From positions 84,211 through 148,210 of the forward strand of contig NZ_VOSS01000003.1 of NCBI RefSeq assembly GCF_007997035.1: a stretch of DNA of 64,000 bases. The letters are read 5' to 3'. Source of the DNA: Ralstonia sp. TCR112. GTDB taxonomy: Bacteria > Pseudomonadota > Gammaproteobacteria > Burkholderiales > Burkholderiaceae. Positions 52,860 to 64,000 of the stretch are shown one piece after another. Below the pieces are notes generated by a model. It was not told where the DNA came from. It saw only the letters and a program-made list of their open reading frames with translations, and searched no databases. Each line of letters begins with the position of its first letter. The stretch's first letter is position 1. The position numbers and the translations under genes were made by a program.

Positions 52860-54179
52860 ATGAATCCCATCAAGATCGGCCTGCTCGGGCTCGGTACCGT
52901 CGGTGGCGGTACCCTCAAGGTTCTGCAACGGAACCAGGAAGAAATCCGCCGTCGCGCGGGTCGCGGCATTGAAGTCGCCATGATTGCCGTGCGCAATCTC
53001 GACCGCGCGCGCGCCATCGTGCAGGAAGCCGGTGCGACCGTGCCGGTGGTGAACGACCCGTTTGCGATTGTGGATTCGCCCGAGATCGATATCGTCGTGG
53101 AACTGATCGGCGGCTATGACCTGACGCGCGAACTGGTGCTGCGCGCCATCGCCAATGGCAAGCACGTTGTCACCGCCAACAAGGCGCTGCTGGCCGTGCA
53201 TGGCAACGAGATCTTCAAGGCCGCGCAGGACAAGGGCGTGATGGTGGCATTCGAAGCCGCCGTGGCCGGTGGCATCCCCATCATCAAGGCACTGCGCGAA
53301 GGCCTGACGGCCAACCGCATCGAATGGATCGCCGGCATCATCAACGGCACCACGAACTTCATCCTGTCCGAGATGCGCGACAAGGGCCTGGACTTCGACA
53401 CCGTGTTGAAGGAAGCCCAGCGCCTGGGCTACGCCGAGGCCGATCCGACCTTCGACATCGAGGGCTTTGACGCCGCGCACAAGCTGACGCTCATGAGCGC
53501 CATCGCGTTTGGCGTGCCGGTGCAGTTCGACCGTGCCTACGTGGAAGGCATCACCAAGCTGGAAGCCGTCGACATTCGCTATGCCGAAGAACTGGGCTAT
53601 CGCATCAAGCTGCTGGGCATCACGCGCCGTGCCGAGGCCGGCATCGAGCTGCGCGTCCATCCGACGCTGGTGCCGGCCAAGCGCCTGATCGCCAACGTCG
53701 AAGGCGCGATGAACGCGGTGGTCGTCAACGGCGATGCCGTCGGCCCGACGCTGTACTACGGCAAGGGGGCCGGCGCCGAGCCGACCGCTTCGGCCGTCGT
53801 CGCCGATCTGGTGGACGTGACGCGCCTGCACACGGCCGACCCGGAACACCGCGTGCCGCATCTGGCGTTCCAGCCGGACGCGTTGTCCGATACGCCCGTG
53901 CTGCCGATCGACGAAGTGCGTTCGAGCTACTACCTGCGCATGCGCGTGGCGGATGAAACCGGCGTGCTGGCCGACATCACGCGCATCCTGGCCGAAGGCG
54001 GCATCTCGATCGACGCCATGCTGCAGAAGGAATCGCGCGAAGGCGAGCCGCAGACCGACATCATCATGCTGTCGCACGTGACGGTCGAGAAACGCGTGAA
54101 CGCCGCCATCGCCGCCATTGAAGCGCTGCCGACCGTGCTGTCGAAGGTCACGCGCATTCGCATGGAAGAACTGAACTAA
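52860..54179 (+). CDS. hom: Homoserine dehydrogenase
   Basis: This enzyme reduces aspartate semialdehyde to homoserine, the branch point to threonine and methionine. It has the NAD(P) motif GLLGLGTVGGGTLK, VTANKALLAVHG, INGTTNFILSEM and a C-terminal ACT domain (~350-430) that usually binds threonine as feedback inhibitor. It has 439 residues. ATG 52860 (MNPIKIGLLG) is used; upstream frame extension is not conserved. thrC follows by 15 bp. Confidence 0.97.
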   Translation: MNPIKIGLLGLGTVGGGTLKVLQRNQEEIRRRAGRGIEVAMIAVRNLDRARAIVQEAGATVPVVNDPFAIVDSPEIDIVVELIGGYDLTRELVLRAIANGKHVVTANKALLAVHGNEIFKAAQDKGVMVAFEAAVAGGIPIIKALREGLTANRIEWIAGIINGTTNFILSEMRDKGLDFDTVLKEAQRLGYAEADPTFDIEGFDAAHKLTLMSAIAFGVPVQFDRAYVEGITKLEAVDIRYAEELGYRIKLLGITRRAEAGIELRVHPTLVPAKRLIANVEGAMNAVVVNGDAVGPTLYYGKGAGAEPTASAVVADLVDVTRLHTADPEHRVPHLAFQPDALSDTPVLPIDEVRSSYYLRMRVADETGVLADITRILAEGGISIDAMLQKESREGEPQTDIIMLSHVTVEKRVNAAIAAIEALPTVLSKVTRIRMEELN

Positions 54180-54194
54180 GCGCAGGACACGAGC

Positions 54195-55640
54195 ATGCAA
54201 TACCGATCGACCCGCGGCCACGCAGAGCCGCAAAGTTTCTCCCGCATCCTGCTGGGCGGCCTGGCGCCGGACGGCGGCCTGTACCTGCCCGAGCAGTATC
54301 CGCAAGTCAGCGTTGAGGAGCTGACCCGCTGGCGCGACCTGCCGTACGCCGACCTTGCCTTCGAGATCCTGCGCAAGTTCGCCACCGACATTCCCGAAGA
54401 CGACCTGCGCGCACTGACTCGCCGCACCTACACGCCCGAGGTCTACTGCAACGCACGCGCCGGCGACAACACCGCCGACATCACCCCGCTGCACAAGCTG
54501 GGCGAGGAGGGCGGCACGTCGCTGTCGCTGCTGTGCCTGTCGAACGGCCCGACGCTGGCCTTCAAGGACATGGCGATGCAGCTGCTGGGCAACCTGTTCG
54601 AATACGCGCTCGATCGTGAGCACGCCGAGCTGAACATCCTCGGCGCCACCTCTGGCGACACGGGCAGCGCCGCCGAATACGCCATGCGCGGCAAGCGCGG
54701 CGTGCGCGTGTTCATGCTGAGCCCGCATCGCAAGATGAGCGCGTTCCAGACCGCGCAGATGTTCAGCCTGCAAGACAAGAACATTTTCAACATCGCCATC
54801 GAAGGCGTGTTCGACGACGCGCAGGACATCGTCAAGGCGGTGTCGAACGATCTCGACTACAAAGCCCGCCAGAAGATCGGTACGGTCAACTCGATCAACT
54901 GGGCGCGCGTTGTTGCCCAGGTCGTTTATTACTTCAAGGGCTACCTGCTGGCCGCCCCGAAGATTGGCGACAAGGTGTCGTTCTGCGTGCCGTCTGGCAA
55001 CTTCGGTAATGTTTGCGCGGGCCACATCGCACGCATGATGGGTTTGCCGATCGACAAGCTGGTCGTTGCCACCAACGAGAACGACGTGCTCGACGAGTTC
55101 TTCCGCACCGGCACGTACCGTGTGCGTTCGGCGGCCCAGACGTACCACACCTCCAGCCCCAGCATGGACATCAGCAAGGCGTCGAACTTTGAGCGCTTCG
55201 TGTTCGATCTGCTGGATCGCGATCCGGCGCGCCTCGCGCAGCTCTTCCGCGACGTGGACGAAAAGGGTGGGTTCTCGCTGACGGGCAAGCCGGAGTTCGA
55301 GCGCATCGCCGAGTTTGGCTTTGTCTCGGGCCGCAGCTCGCACGAAGACCGCGTCGATACGATCCGCGATGTGTTTGCCACCTACGGCACGATGATCGAC
55401 ACCCATACCGCCGACGGCGTGAAGGTGGCGCGCGAGAACCTGACGCCAGGCGTCCCGATGGTGGTGCTGGAGACGGCGCTGCCGGCCAAGTTTGGCGACA
55501 CCATTCGCGAAGCGCTGGACCGCGAGCCGGAGCGCCCGGCTGGCTACGCCGATATCGAATCGCTGCCGCAGCGCTTCGAAGTCATGCCGGCAGACGCCGA
55601 CCGCATCAAGGTCTACATCGCCCAGCACACCGGTCTCTAA
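54195..55640 (+). CDS. thrC: Threonine synthase
   Basis: This PLP enzyme converts O-phosphohomoserine to threonine. It belongs to the long form: MQYRSTRGHAEPQSFSRILL at the start, PLP lysine K124 in LAFKDMAMQLLG, and GATSGDTGSAAEYAMRGK for phosphate binding. It has 481 residues. It is 15 bp after hom; the two form a threonine unit. thrB is not here. Confidence 0.97.
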   Translation: MQYRSTRGHAEPQSFSRILLGGLAPDGGLYLPEQYPQVSVEELTRWRDLPYADLAFEILRKFATDIPEDDLRALTRRTYTPEVYCNARAGDNTADITPLHKLGEEGGTSLSLLCLSNGPTLAFKDMAMQLLGNLFEYALDREHAELNILGATSGDTGSAAEYAMRGKRGVRVFMLSPHRKMSAFQTAQMFSLQDKNIFNIAIEGVFDDAQDIVKAVSNDLDYKARQKIGTVNSINWARVVAQVVYYFKGYLLAAPKIGDKVSFCVPSGNFGNVCAGHIARMMGLPIDKLVVATNENDVLDEFFRTGTYRVRSAAQTYHTSSPSMDISKASNFERFVFDLLDRDPARLAQLFRDVDEKGGFSLTGKPEFERIAEFGFVSGRSSHEDRVDTIRDVFATYGTMIDTHTADGVKVARENLTPGVPMVVLETALPAKFGDTIREALDREPERPAGYADIESLPQRFEVMPADADRIKVYIAQHTGL

Positions 55641-55644
55641 AGCG

Positions 55645-56262
55645 ATGGAAGCAGTGCCGGATGACGTCGCCGGAGCAGCGTTCGAGCGCTGCCTGCACGA
55701 CATCCGCGCCTGCCGCGAGTGCCAGGGCGCATTGGCACACGAGCCTCGCCCGGTGGTCGTCGCGGACCGCCGCGCCCGCGTCCTGATCATCGGGCAGGCG
55801 CCGGGCCGCATCGTCCACGAGACCGGCATCCCCTGGAACGACCGCTCGGGCGACCGCCTGCGCCAGTGGCTACAGTTTTCGTACGACGATTTCTACGCCG
55901 ACCGGCGCATCGCCGTGGTGCCGATGGGTTTCTGCTTTCCGGGCACCGGCGCGAACGGCGATTTGCCGCCCCGCCCGGAATGCGCGCCCAAATGGCACCG
56001 GCCGCTGCTGACGGCAATGCCCGATGTGCGGCTTGCCCTGCTGGTGGGCACCTATGCCCAGCGCAACTACCTCGACGTGCCGCGCGACTGGTCCTTGACC
56101 GACGTCGTGCGCAACGGGCCCGTGCACGACGCGGACGGCCGCGTGCTGTTCCCGCTGCCGCATCCGAGCCCTCGCAACCTGGCCTGGTTCAAACACAACC
56201 CGTGGTTCGACGCGCACATCGTGCCGGCGCTGCGGGCGGCGCTGGCCGACGCATTCGCTTGA
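55645..56262 (+). CDS. Uracil-DNA glycosylase-family protein
   Basis: The 205 residues have the UDG-superfamily landmarks: IIGQAPGRIVHETGIPWNDR (GQAPG in place of the GxDPY/GEAPG motif) and LPHPSPRNLAWF (HPSPRN, usual catalytic-side motif). Two close Cys (RACREC) near the N-terminus may be part of an Fe-S or zinc site, but a full four-Cys set is not visible. Members of this group are often annotated as uracil-DNA glycosylase without proof. It begins 4 bp after thrC, so it is probably co-transcribed. Confidence 0.82.
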   Translation: MEAVPDDVAGAAFERCLHDIRACRECQGALAHEPRPVVVADRRARVLIIGQAPGRIVHETGIPWNDRSGDRLRQWLQFSYDDFYADRRIAVVPMGFCFPGTGANGDLPPRPECAPKWHRPLLTAMPDVRLALLVGTYAQRNYLDVPRDWSLTDVVRNGPVHDADGRVLFPLPHPSPRNLAWFKHNPWFDAHIVPALRAALADAFA

Positions 56263-56343
56263 TACGCCTGGGCTGATGCATGGCATCGGCCTGGAACCGA
56301 TACAATCGAAATCTCCTTTTCGATTCCGCTTTCCCATTCCCGC

Positions 56344-57603
56344 ATGTCCGCCAACGATGCTCCCGCCGTCAAACCGTCCTTGCTGACGCTCGATGCGGCG
56401 CTGTCGCAACTGCTTGCCGCAGTGCGCGCTTTGCACGAGACCGAAACCGTGTCGACGTTGCATGCCAACGGGCGTGTGCTCGCTGAGGCTGTGCGCAGCA
56501 CCCTGAATGTGCCGCCCGCCGACAACACGCAGATGGACGGATACGCCGTGCGCGCCGCCGACATCACTGCGCCGGGCACGCGCCTGAAGGTGGCGCAGCG
56601 CATTCCTGCCGGCCATGTCGGCCAGCCGCTGAATGCGGGCGAGGCGGCGCGTATCTTTACCGGCGCGCTCATCCCGCCGGGCGCCGATGCGGTCGTCATG
56701 CAGGAGCAATGCAAGGCTGACCCGGACACGGGCACCGTCGTCATCGACCACGTGCCGGAATCCGGCGAATGGATCCGCCGCGCCGGCGAAGACATCGCTG
56801 ACGGCGCCGAAATCCTGCCGCGCGGCACGCGCCTCGGCCCGCAGCAACTTGGCTTGGCAGCTTCGGTCGGCTGCGCCAATCTGCACGTCGTGCGCCGTCC
56901 GCGCGTGGCCGTGTTCTTTACCGGCGACGAACTTGCCATGCCCGGCGAGCCGCTCAAGCCCGGCGCCATCTACAACTCCAACCGCTTCACGCTGCGCGCG
57001 CTGCTGGAAAACCTCGGTTGCGACATCACCGATTTCGGCATCGTGCCCGACACGCTGCAAGCCACGCGCGACACGCTGCGCGAAGCGGCCGAGGCGCACG
57101 ACCTCATCATCACCTCCGGCGGCGTGTCGGTGGGAGAGGAAGACCACATCAGACCGGCGGTGGAAGCCGAAGGGCGCCTGAACCTCTGGCAAATCGCCAT
57201 CAAGCCGGGCAAGCCGCTGGCCTTTGGCGAGGTGCGCCGCCCCGAAGGCATGGTGGGCGGCCCGACCGCTTTTTTCATTGGCCTGCCGGGCAACCCGGTG
57301 TCGAGCTTCGTCACCTTCCTGCTGTTCGTGCGGCCGTTCATCCTGCGCCTGCAGGGTGTGGCCGACGTGGCCCCGAAGCGCATCCCGATGCGCGCCGACT
57401 TTGCGCTGCCCAAGGGCGATCGCCGCAACGAGTTCCTGCGTGCGCGCATCAACGCGGGCGGCGGGCTGGACCTCTTCCCGAATCAAAGCTCGGGCGTGCT
57501 GACCTCCACCGTGTGGGGCGATGGCCTGATCGACAACCCGCCCAATCAGCCGATTGCACCGGGCGATGTCGTCAGCTTCCTGCCGTTTGCAGGCCTGGTG
57601 TAA
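56344..57603 (+). CDS. moeA: Molybdopterin molybdenumtransferase MoeA
   Basis: MoeA inserts molybdate into adenylylated molybdopterin. The motifs NTQMDGYAVRAADI, IFTGALIPPGADAVVMQE, ITSGGVSVGEEDHIRP and FFIGLPGNPVSSFVTFLLFV are diagnostic. It has 419 residues. A -10-like TACAAT at 56301-56306 may give the moeA-moaD-moaE unit its own promoter. The later genes moaD and moaE follow by 6 and 16 bp. moaA, moaC and mogA are not in the window. Confidence 0.96.
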   Translation: MSANDAPAVKPSLLTLDAALSQLLAAVRALHETETVSTLHANGRVLAEAVRSTLNVPPADNTQMDGYAVRAADITAPGTRLKVAQRIPAGHVGQPLNAGEAARIFTGALIPPGADAVVMQEQCKADPDTGTVVIDHVPESGEWIRRAGEDIADGAEILPRGTRLGPQQLGLAASVGCANLHVVRRPRVAVFFTGDELAMPGEPLKPGAIYNSNRFTLRALLENLGCDITDFGIVPDTLQATRDTLREAAEAHDLIITSGGVSVGEEDHIRPAVEAEGRLNLWQIAIKPGKPLAFGEVRRPEGMVGGPTAFFIGLPGNPVSSFVTFLLFVRPFILRLQGVADVAPKRIPMRADFALPKGDRRNEFLRARINAGGGLDLFPNQSSGVLTSTVWGDGLIDNPPNQPIAPGDVVSFLPFAGLV

Positions 57604-57609
57604 GGAGCG

Positions 57610-57873
57610 ATGACCGTGCAGATCGAGCTTCGTTTCTTTGCCAGCGTGCGTGAACAGCTGGGGACCTCGCAGGAGCAGGTGGTCGTGCCGGAGGCCGTGC
57701 GCACCGTGGGTGATGTGCGCCGCTGGCTCGCGCAGCGCGGTCCGGTCTGGGGCGAAACGCTCGCAGAAGGCCGTGCGCTGCGCATGGCGGTGGACCACCA
57801 GATCGTGCCGGCCGATACCGCCGTGCACGACGGCTGTGAAGTCGCTTTCTTCCCGCCCGTGACCGGCGGCTGA
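57610..57873 (+). CDS. moaD: Molybdopterin synthase sulfur-carrier subunit MoaD
   Basis: This ubiquitin-like small protein carries sulfur as a C-terminal thiocarboxylate. The 87 residues end in the required Gly-Gly (PPVTGG). Beta-grasp pattern: IELRFFASVREQLG and CEVAFFPPV. ATG 57610 has AAGGAG upstream and is 6 bp after moeA. Confidence 0.96.
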   Translation: MTVQIELRFFASVREQLGTSQEQVVVPEAVRTVGDVRRWLAQRGPVWGETLAEGRALRMAVDHQIVPADTAVHDGCEVAFFPPVTGG

Positions 57874-57889
57874 GCGCAGGAGAGCAAAC

Positions 57890-58411
57890 ATGTCCGTCCG
57901 CGTCCAGGAAGCCGACTTCGACCTCGGCGCCGAGATTGCAGCGCTCCGTGCCGGCCGCCCGAACATTGGCGCGGTGGCCAGCTTCATCGGTACCGTGCGC
58001 GACATCAACGACGGCACCGGCGTGTCGGAGATGGAGCTGGAGCACTATCCCGGCATGACCGAAAAGGCGCTCGCCGACATCGTCAGCGCGGCCATGCAGC
58101 GCTGGGAGCTGATCGACGCGCTCGTCATCCACCGCGTGGGCAAGCTCAAGCCGCAAGACCAGATCGTGCTGGTGGCGGTGGCGTCCAAGCATCGCGGCGA
58201 GTCCTTTGCCGCGTGCGAATTCATCATGGATTACCTCAAGAGCGAGGCGCCGTTCTGGAAGAAGGAACAGACGCCCGAAGGCGCGCGCTGGGTCGATGCG
58301 CGTGTCACTGACGACAAGGCGCTCGCCCGCTGGGGCATTGCCACCTCCAACGCCGCGACACGCACGGCTGATCAGCCCGGCGCATCGGCGCAACCCAACG
58401 ACTACGAATAA
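57890..58411 (+). CDS. moaE: Molybdopterin synthase catalytic subunit MoaE
   Basis: MoaE uses MoaD thiocarboxylate to add two sulfurs to cPMP. Motifs: VASFIGTVRDINDG, MELEHYPGMTEKAL, IHRVGKLKPQDQIVLVAVAS and KSEAPFWKKEQTPEGARWVD with the active-site lysines. It has 173 residues, slightly longer than E. coli because of a polar C-terminal tail (after about residue 150). It is 16 bp after moaD. Confidence 0.96.
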   Translation: MSVRVQEADFDLGAEIAALRAGRPNIGAVASFIGTVRDINDGTGVSEMELEHYPGMTEKALADIVSAAMQRWELIDALVIHRVGKLKPQDQIVLVAVASKHRGESFAACEFIMDYLKSEAPFWKKEQTPEGARWVDARVTDDKALARWGIATSNAATRTADQPGASAQPNDYE

Positions 58412-58426
58412 CAAGGACGCGACCGC

Positions 58427-58807
58427 ATGAGCGGAATGGGCTTTCTGGCAGTTGGGGTGGGTGCTGCGCTGGGAGCCTGGTTGCGCTGGGCGCTCGCCGT
58501 CTTGTTGAACGCCATCAATCCGGCCTTGCCGTACGGCACGCTGGCAGCCAATCTGGTGGGGGGCTACCTCATCGGCGTCGCGGTGGGTGTTTTCGACACG
58601 CACGCGGGGTTGCCGCCGGAATGGCGTTTGCTGGTCATCACCGGTTTTCTGGGCGGGCTGACGACGTTCTCGACGTTTTCCAGCGAGGTTGTCGCCAACA
58701 TCCTGGCCGGCGACCACCTGATGGGCGCGCTGCACATCGTGGCGCATCTGGGCGGCTCGCTGTTCCTCACGATGCTCGGTCTCTGGACGGTGCGCACGTT
58801 CAGTTGA
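58427..58807 (+). CDS. crcB: Fluoride efflux channel CrcB/Fluc
   Basis: CrcB (Fluc) is a small dual-topology fluoride channel. The 126 residues have four helices and the conserved GALLRW-type N-terminus (LGAWLRWALAVLL), GTLAANLVGGYLIG and GFLGGLTTFSTFSSEV, with the Thr/Phe residues of the pore. It lies 15 bp after moaE and is probably read through from it. No fluoride riboswitch is visible. Confidence 0.94.
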   Translation: MSGMGFLAVGVGAALGAWLRWALAVLLNAINPALPYGTLAANLVGGYLIGVAVGVFDTHAGLPPEWRLLVITGFLGGLTTFSTFSSEVVANILAGDHLMGALHIVAHLGGSLFLTMLGLWTVRTFS

Positions 58808-58832
58808 TCGCAAGCCCCGCCTGCAAATCGAG

Positions 58833-58899
58833 TTGCGAATGAGAAGTTTGGTTCACATACTGGTAGTGCCTGCGGTGGCTTAGGGACGTCCGGACGTCC
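58833..58899 (+). promoter_or_regulatory. Promoter and palindromic site upstream of the 3HB-oligomer hydrolase gene
   Basis: TTGCGA (58833-58838) and CATACT (58856-58861) are exactly 17 bp apart, with a start near 58868. Two back-to-back copies of the 8-bp palindrome GGACGTCC (58884-58891, 58892-58899) lie about 16-31 bp into the leader. A partial third copy, GGGACGTG, is at 58904-58911. The location suits a repressor site. Confidence 0.5.
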
Positions 58900-58974
58900 A
58901 GTAGGGACGTGCAGTATCGAAGGCCGCCGCGGGTTTGCTTTGTGTTGTTCCATCCATAACGAGAAGGAGACGCA

Positions 58975-61152
58975 ATGAAACCCACCCGAACGGCGCGCCT
59001 GCGACGGCACGTCTCGCCCAGCAACCTGATCGCCGCCGGTGCCGTGCTGCTGGCCGGCTGCGGCGTGTTGAGCGCCTGCGGCGGCAGCAATGACGGCAAC
59101 AACGTGCCGGGCAATACCAAACCGGCCTTTGCCGGCAAGGTGACCGTCAACCGGTACGACGGCGTATCGGACGACCTGCTGACGGCCGGCCTGGGCGCAA
59201 GCGGGCTGGCTTCCGCCACCGCACCGACTATCGCCAACCCCACCGCGCCCACGCCAGCCGAGCTGCGCCGCCTAGCGATCTACGCGAACTACCGGGCGCT
59301 GGTCGACACGGCGGCCAAGGGCGGCTACGGCACGCTCTATGGCCCGAACGTCGACGCGAGCGGCAACGTCACGCAGGGCTCCGGCATGATCGCCGGCGCC
59401 GAATACGTGACGTACTCCGACGACGGCACCGGCCAGCAGAACGTGGTGCTGCTCGTGCAGATTCCGGACAGCTTCGACGTCAACAACCCCTGCATCATCA
59501 CCGCCACCTCGTCGGGCTCGCGCGGCATCTACGGCGCGATTTCCACCGGCGAATGGGGCCTCAAGCGCAAGTGCGCCGTCGCCTATACCGACAAGGGCAC
59601 CGGCGCCGGTCCGCACGACCTGGCCACCGACACCGTCGCCCTGCAGGACGGCACGCGCACCACGCGCAGCGCAGCCGGGTCGAACGCGCACTTTGCCGCG
59701 CCGCTCACCAGCAGCCAGCTCGCCGCCTTCAACGCGGCCACGCCGAACCGGCTGGCGTTCAAGCACGCGCATTCGCAGCGCAACCCCGAGAAGGACTGGG
59801 GCCTGTTCACGTTGCAGGCCGTGCAGTTCGCGTTCTGGGCGATCAACGACAAGGTCTCGGCGACGAGCGGTGCGCTGGTCGGCAGCGCGCTGCCGGTGCG
59901 TCCGGACAACACCATCGTCATCGCGTCGAGCATCTCCAATGGCGGCGGCGCAGCCATCGCGGCGGCCGAGCAGGACACCGGCGGGTGGATCGACGGGGTG
60001 GCCGTCGGCGAGCCCGGCCTGAACCTGCCGCCCAACACCGGCGTGCAGGTCGTGCGCGGCGGCACCACGCTGCCGACGACCGGCAAACCGCTGTTCGACT
60101 ACGTGAGCTACGCCAATGTGTTCCGGCTCTGCGCGGCGTCGTCAGCGAGCGTTGCCACGGCACCGGCGCAGGCGTTCTTTGGCAGCCTCACGACGTTCCC
60201 GGCGGGCGCCCAGGCCAACCGCTGCGCCGCGCTGAAGGCGGCCGGGCTGCTGACCTCCACCACGGCGGCTGCCCAGGCTGACGAAGCCCTGCAGAAGATG
60301 CGCGCCTATGGCTGGGAGCCCGAGTCGGATCTCGTGCATGCGTCGATGTCGTTTTACGAGATCGATCCATCGGTGGCGACCACATTCGGTAATGCACTCT
60401 CGCGCGCCAGCGTGACCGACAACCTGTGCGGATTGAGCTTCGCGGCAACCGATGCGTCGTTCCATCCGACGGCGGTGAACGCCACGGCGCTCGCGCAGAT
60501 GGCGGCGGTCGGCAACGGCATTCCGCCCACCTCCGGGGTGCAGCTCGTCAACAACAACGCCCAGGGCGGGCCGACGCGCAGCAACCAGTCGATCGACTCC
60601 ACCGGCACGCAAGCCGCCAACCTCGATGGCGCGCTGTGCCTGCGCAACCTGCTGACGGGCGCCGATGCCGCTTCGCAATCGTTGCAGACGGGGATCAGCC
60701 AGACGCTGCGCACCGGCAACCTGCAGGGCAAGCCAGCGTTGATCGTGCAGGGCCGCAACGACGCGCTGCTGCCGGTCAACCATGGTTCGCGGCCGTACCT
60801 GGGGCTGAACGCCAAGGTGGAGGGCGGCTCGAGCAAGCTGTCGTACATCGAGGTGATGAACGCGCAGCATTTCGACGGCTTTATCGACCTCGTGCCTGGC
60901 TACGACACGCTGTTCGTGCCGCTGGTGCTGTATGAGCAGCGCGCGCTGGACGCCATGTACGCCAACCTGAAGAACGGCACGCCGCTGCCGCCTTCGCAGG
61001 TGGTGCGCACCACCCCGCGCGGTGGCACGCCCGGTGCTGCACCGGCCATCAACGCGGCGAACGTGCCGAACTTCACCAGCACGCCGGCTGCGGGCGACCG
61101 CATCTCGGTGAGCGTGTCGGGCGGTGTGGCGACGGTATCGGTGCCGAACTGA
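58975..61152 (+). CDS. D-(-)-3-hydroxybutyrate oligomer hydrolase
   Basis: This enzyme cleaves 3-hydroxybutyrate oligomers released from poly-3-hydroxybutyrate. The 725 residues match the 3HB-oligomer hydrolase family known from Ralstonia. The SISNGG nucleophile elbow places the active serine at about Ser321. An N-terminal export signal with AGC and SAC motifs (LLAGCGVLSACGG) could be a lipoprotein signal with Cys at the first or second site. The start ATG 58975 has GAAGGAG upstream. It has its own promoter at 58833-58861. Confidence 0.9.
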   Translation: MKPTRTARLRRHVSPSNLIAAGAVLLAGCGVLSACGGSNDGNNVPGNTKPAFAGKVTVNRYDGVSDDLLTAGLGASGLASATAPTIANPTAPTPAELRRLAIYANYRALVDTAAKGGYGTLYGPNVDASGNVTQGSGMIAGAEYVTYSDDGTGQQNVVLLVQIPDSFDVNNPCIITATSSGSRGIYGAISTGEWGLKRKCAVAYTDKGTGAGPHDLATDTVALQDGTRTTRSAAGSNAHFAAPLTSSQLAAFNAATPNRLAFKHAHSQRNPEKDWGLFTLQAVQFAFWAINDKVSATSGALVGSALPVRPDNTIVIASSISNGGGAAIAAAEQDTGGWIDGVAVGEPGLNLPPNTGVQVVRGGTTLPTTGKPLFDYVSYANVFRLCAASSASVATAPAQAFFGSLTTFPAGAQANRCAALKAAGLLTSTTAAAQADEALQKMRAYGWEPESDLVHASMSFYEIDPSVATTFGNALSRASVTDNLCGLSFAATDASFHPTAVNATALAQMAAVGNGIPPTSGVQLVNNNAQGGPTRSNQSIDSTGTQAANLDGALCLRNLLTGADAASQSLQTGISQTLRTGNLQGKPALIVQGRNDALLPVNHGSRPYLGLNAKVEGGSSKLSYIEVMNAQHFDGFIDLVPGYDTLFVPLVLYEQRALDAMYANLKNGTPLPPSQVVRTTPRGGTPGAAPAINAANVPNFTSTPAAGDRISVSVSGGVATVSVPN

Positions 61153-61256
61153 TGCGATAGCCAAGACGATTTTGGCGCACTTGGGGCGGCGGCGTGCCAG
61201 CAGGCGCGCCGCCGTTTGTTCTGGCGCAAATCTGCATCAAAACCCGCGTTTCCACG

Positions 61257-61284
61257 CTTGAAATGCCACCGAAGCTCCCTATCT
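61257..61284 (+). promoter_or_regulatory. Heat-shock (sigma-32) promoter of clpB
   Basis: CTTGAAA (61257-61263) and CCCTATCT (61277-61284) are separated by 13 bp. They match the RpoH consensus CTTGAAA-N11-16-CCCCATNT with one difference. Transcription starts near 61291, 31 nt before the ATG. Confidence 0.88.
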
Positions 61285-61321
61285 TTCGGAGCAGTGAAAC
61301 ATTTTCCGCAAGGGGTTTTTA

Positions 61322-63910
<2,589 letters not shown>

Positions 63911-63929
63911 GGCTGTGTTGTCGTGCGTT

Positions 63930-63966
63930 AAAAAGCCGCTCTGGAGGATTCCGGAGCGGCTTTTTT
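63930..63966 (+). terminator. Intrinsic terminator after clpB
   Basis: GCCGCTC and GAGCGGC arms, extended by GG/CC (63935-63960), are followed by six Ts (63961-63966). An A-run precedes the stem, so it may act in both directions. Confidence 0.9.
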
Positions 63967-64000
63967 GTTTTTGGCTTTTTGTTTTTGTTGGTGGTGCATC

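Noticed and set aside
52731..55829. 1032-codon open frame on the minus strand opposite hom and thrC
   Set aside because: It is antisense to two clear conserved genes, has His/Arg/Gln-rich low-complexity translation and no family match. Long antisense frames are expected in GC-rich DNA.

Overview
The window is a GC-rich chromosomal segment from a betaproteobacterium of the Burkholderiaceae, most likely Ralstonia (R. pickettii / R. insidiosa / R. mannitolilytica type). I infer this from protein recognition and gene order (scpB-rluB-rimP-nusA-infB-rbfA-truB; rpsF-priB-rpsR-rplI-dnaB; alaA-hom-thrC-moeA-moaD-moaE; a 3-hydroxybutyrate-oligomer hydrolase next to clpB; a chromosomal arn cluster). 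It is core genome: I see no insertion sequence, prophage, integrase, CRISPR array or rRNA. There is one tRNA (His).

Layout. 1-10 kb: tail of a TauE/SafE-like membrane protein, scpB, rluB, then the translation/transcription operon rimP-nusA-infB-rbfA-truB. 10-15 kb (minus): a MarR-controlled tripartite efflux operon (marR, outer-membrane lipoprotein, emrA, emrB). 15-17 kb: typA/bipA. 17-25 kb: a minus-strand sulfur amino acid block (ABC importer, cysteine dioxygenase-like cupin, four-domain rhodanese, metC) divergent from a LysR regulator. 25-28 kb: sterol-desaturase-like protein, 3-hydroxyisobutyryl-CoA hydrolase, dusA, tRNA-His. 28-34 kb: SnoaL-like protein, M20 dipeptidase, cupin, a small gene and lexA, fpr, asparaginase. 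34-39 kb: S6-PriB-S18-L9, dnaB, Pit phosphate transport. 39-43 kb: NlpC/P60 lipoprotein, a secreted hypothetical, phoH, a candidate small RNA, bcp. 43-51 kb (minus): lipid A aminoarabinose (arn) cluster with ArnA split into two genes. 51-58 kb: alaA, hom, thrC, a uracil-DNA-glycosylase-like protein, moeA-moaD-moaE, crcB. 58-64 kb: 3HB-oligomer hydrolase and heat-shock clpB.

Functional links. The 17-24.9 kb block reads as one unit: import of a sulfur-containing amino acid, oxidation or beta-elimination of it, and handling of the released sulfur, under a divergent LysR regulator with a perfect inverted repeat between the divergent genes. The arn genes build and attach 4-amino-4-deoxy-L-arabinose to lipid A. 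alaA-hom-thrC links pyruvate/alanine and threonine metabolism.

Data quality. Two genes, infB and the M20 dipeptidase, each carry a single missing base that splits an otherwise full-length reading frame. infB is essential, so at least that one is probably a sequence error. Regulatory sites that can be read directly include tandem LexA boxes at lexA, a sigma-32 promoter at clpB, a MarR-type palindrome at marR, a terminator in the rimP leader, and promoter-terminator pairs that suggest unannotated small RNAs.
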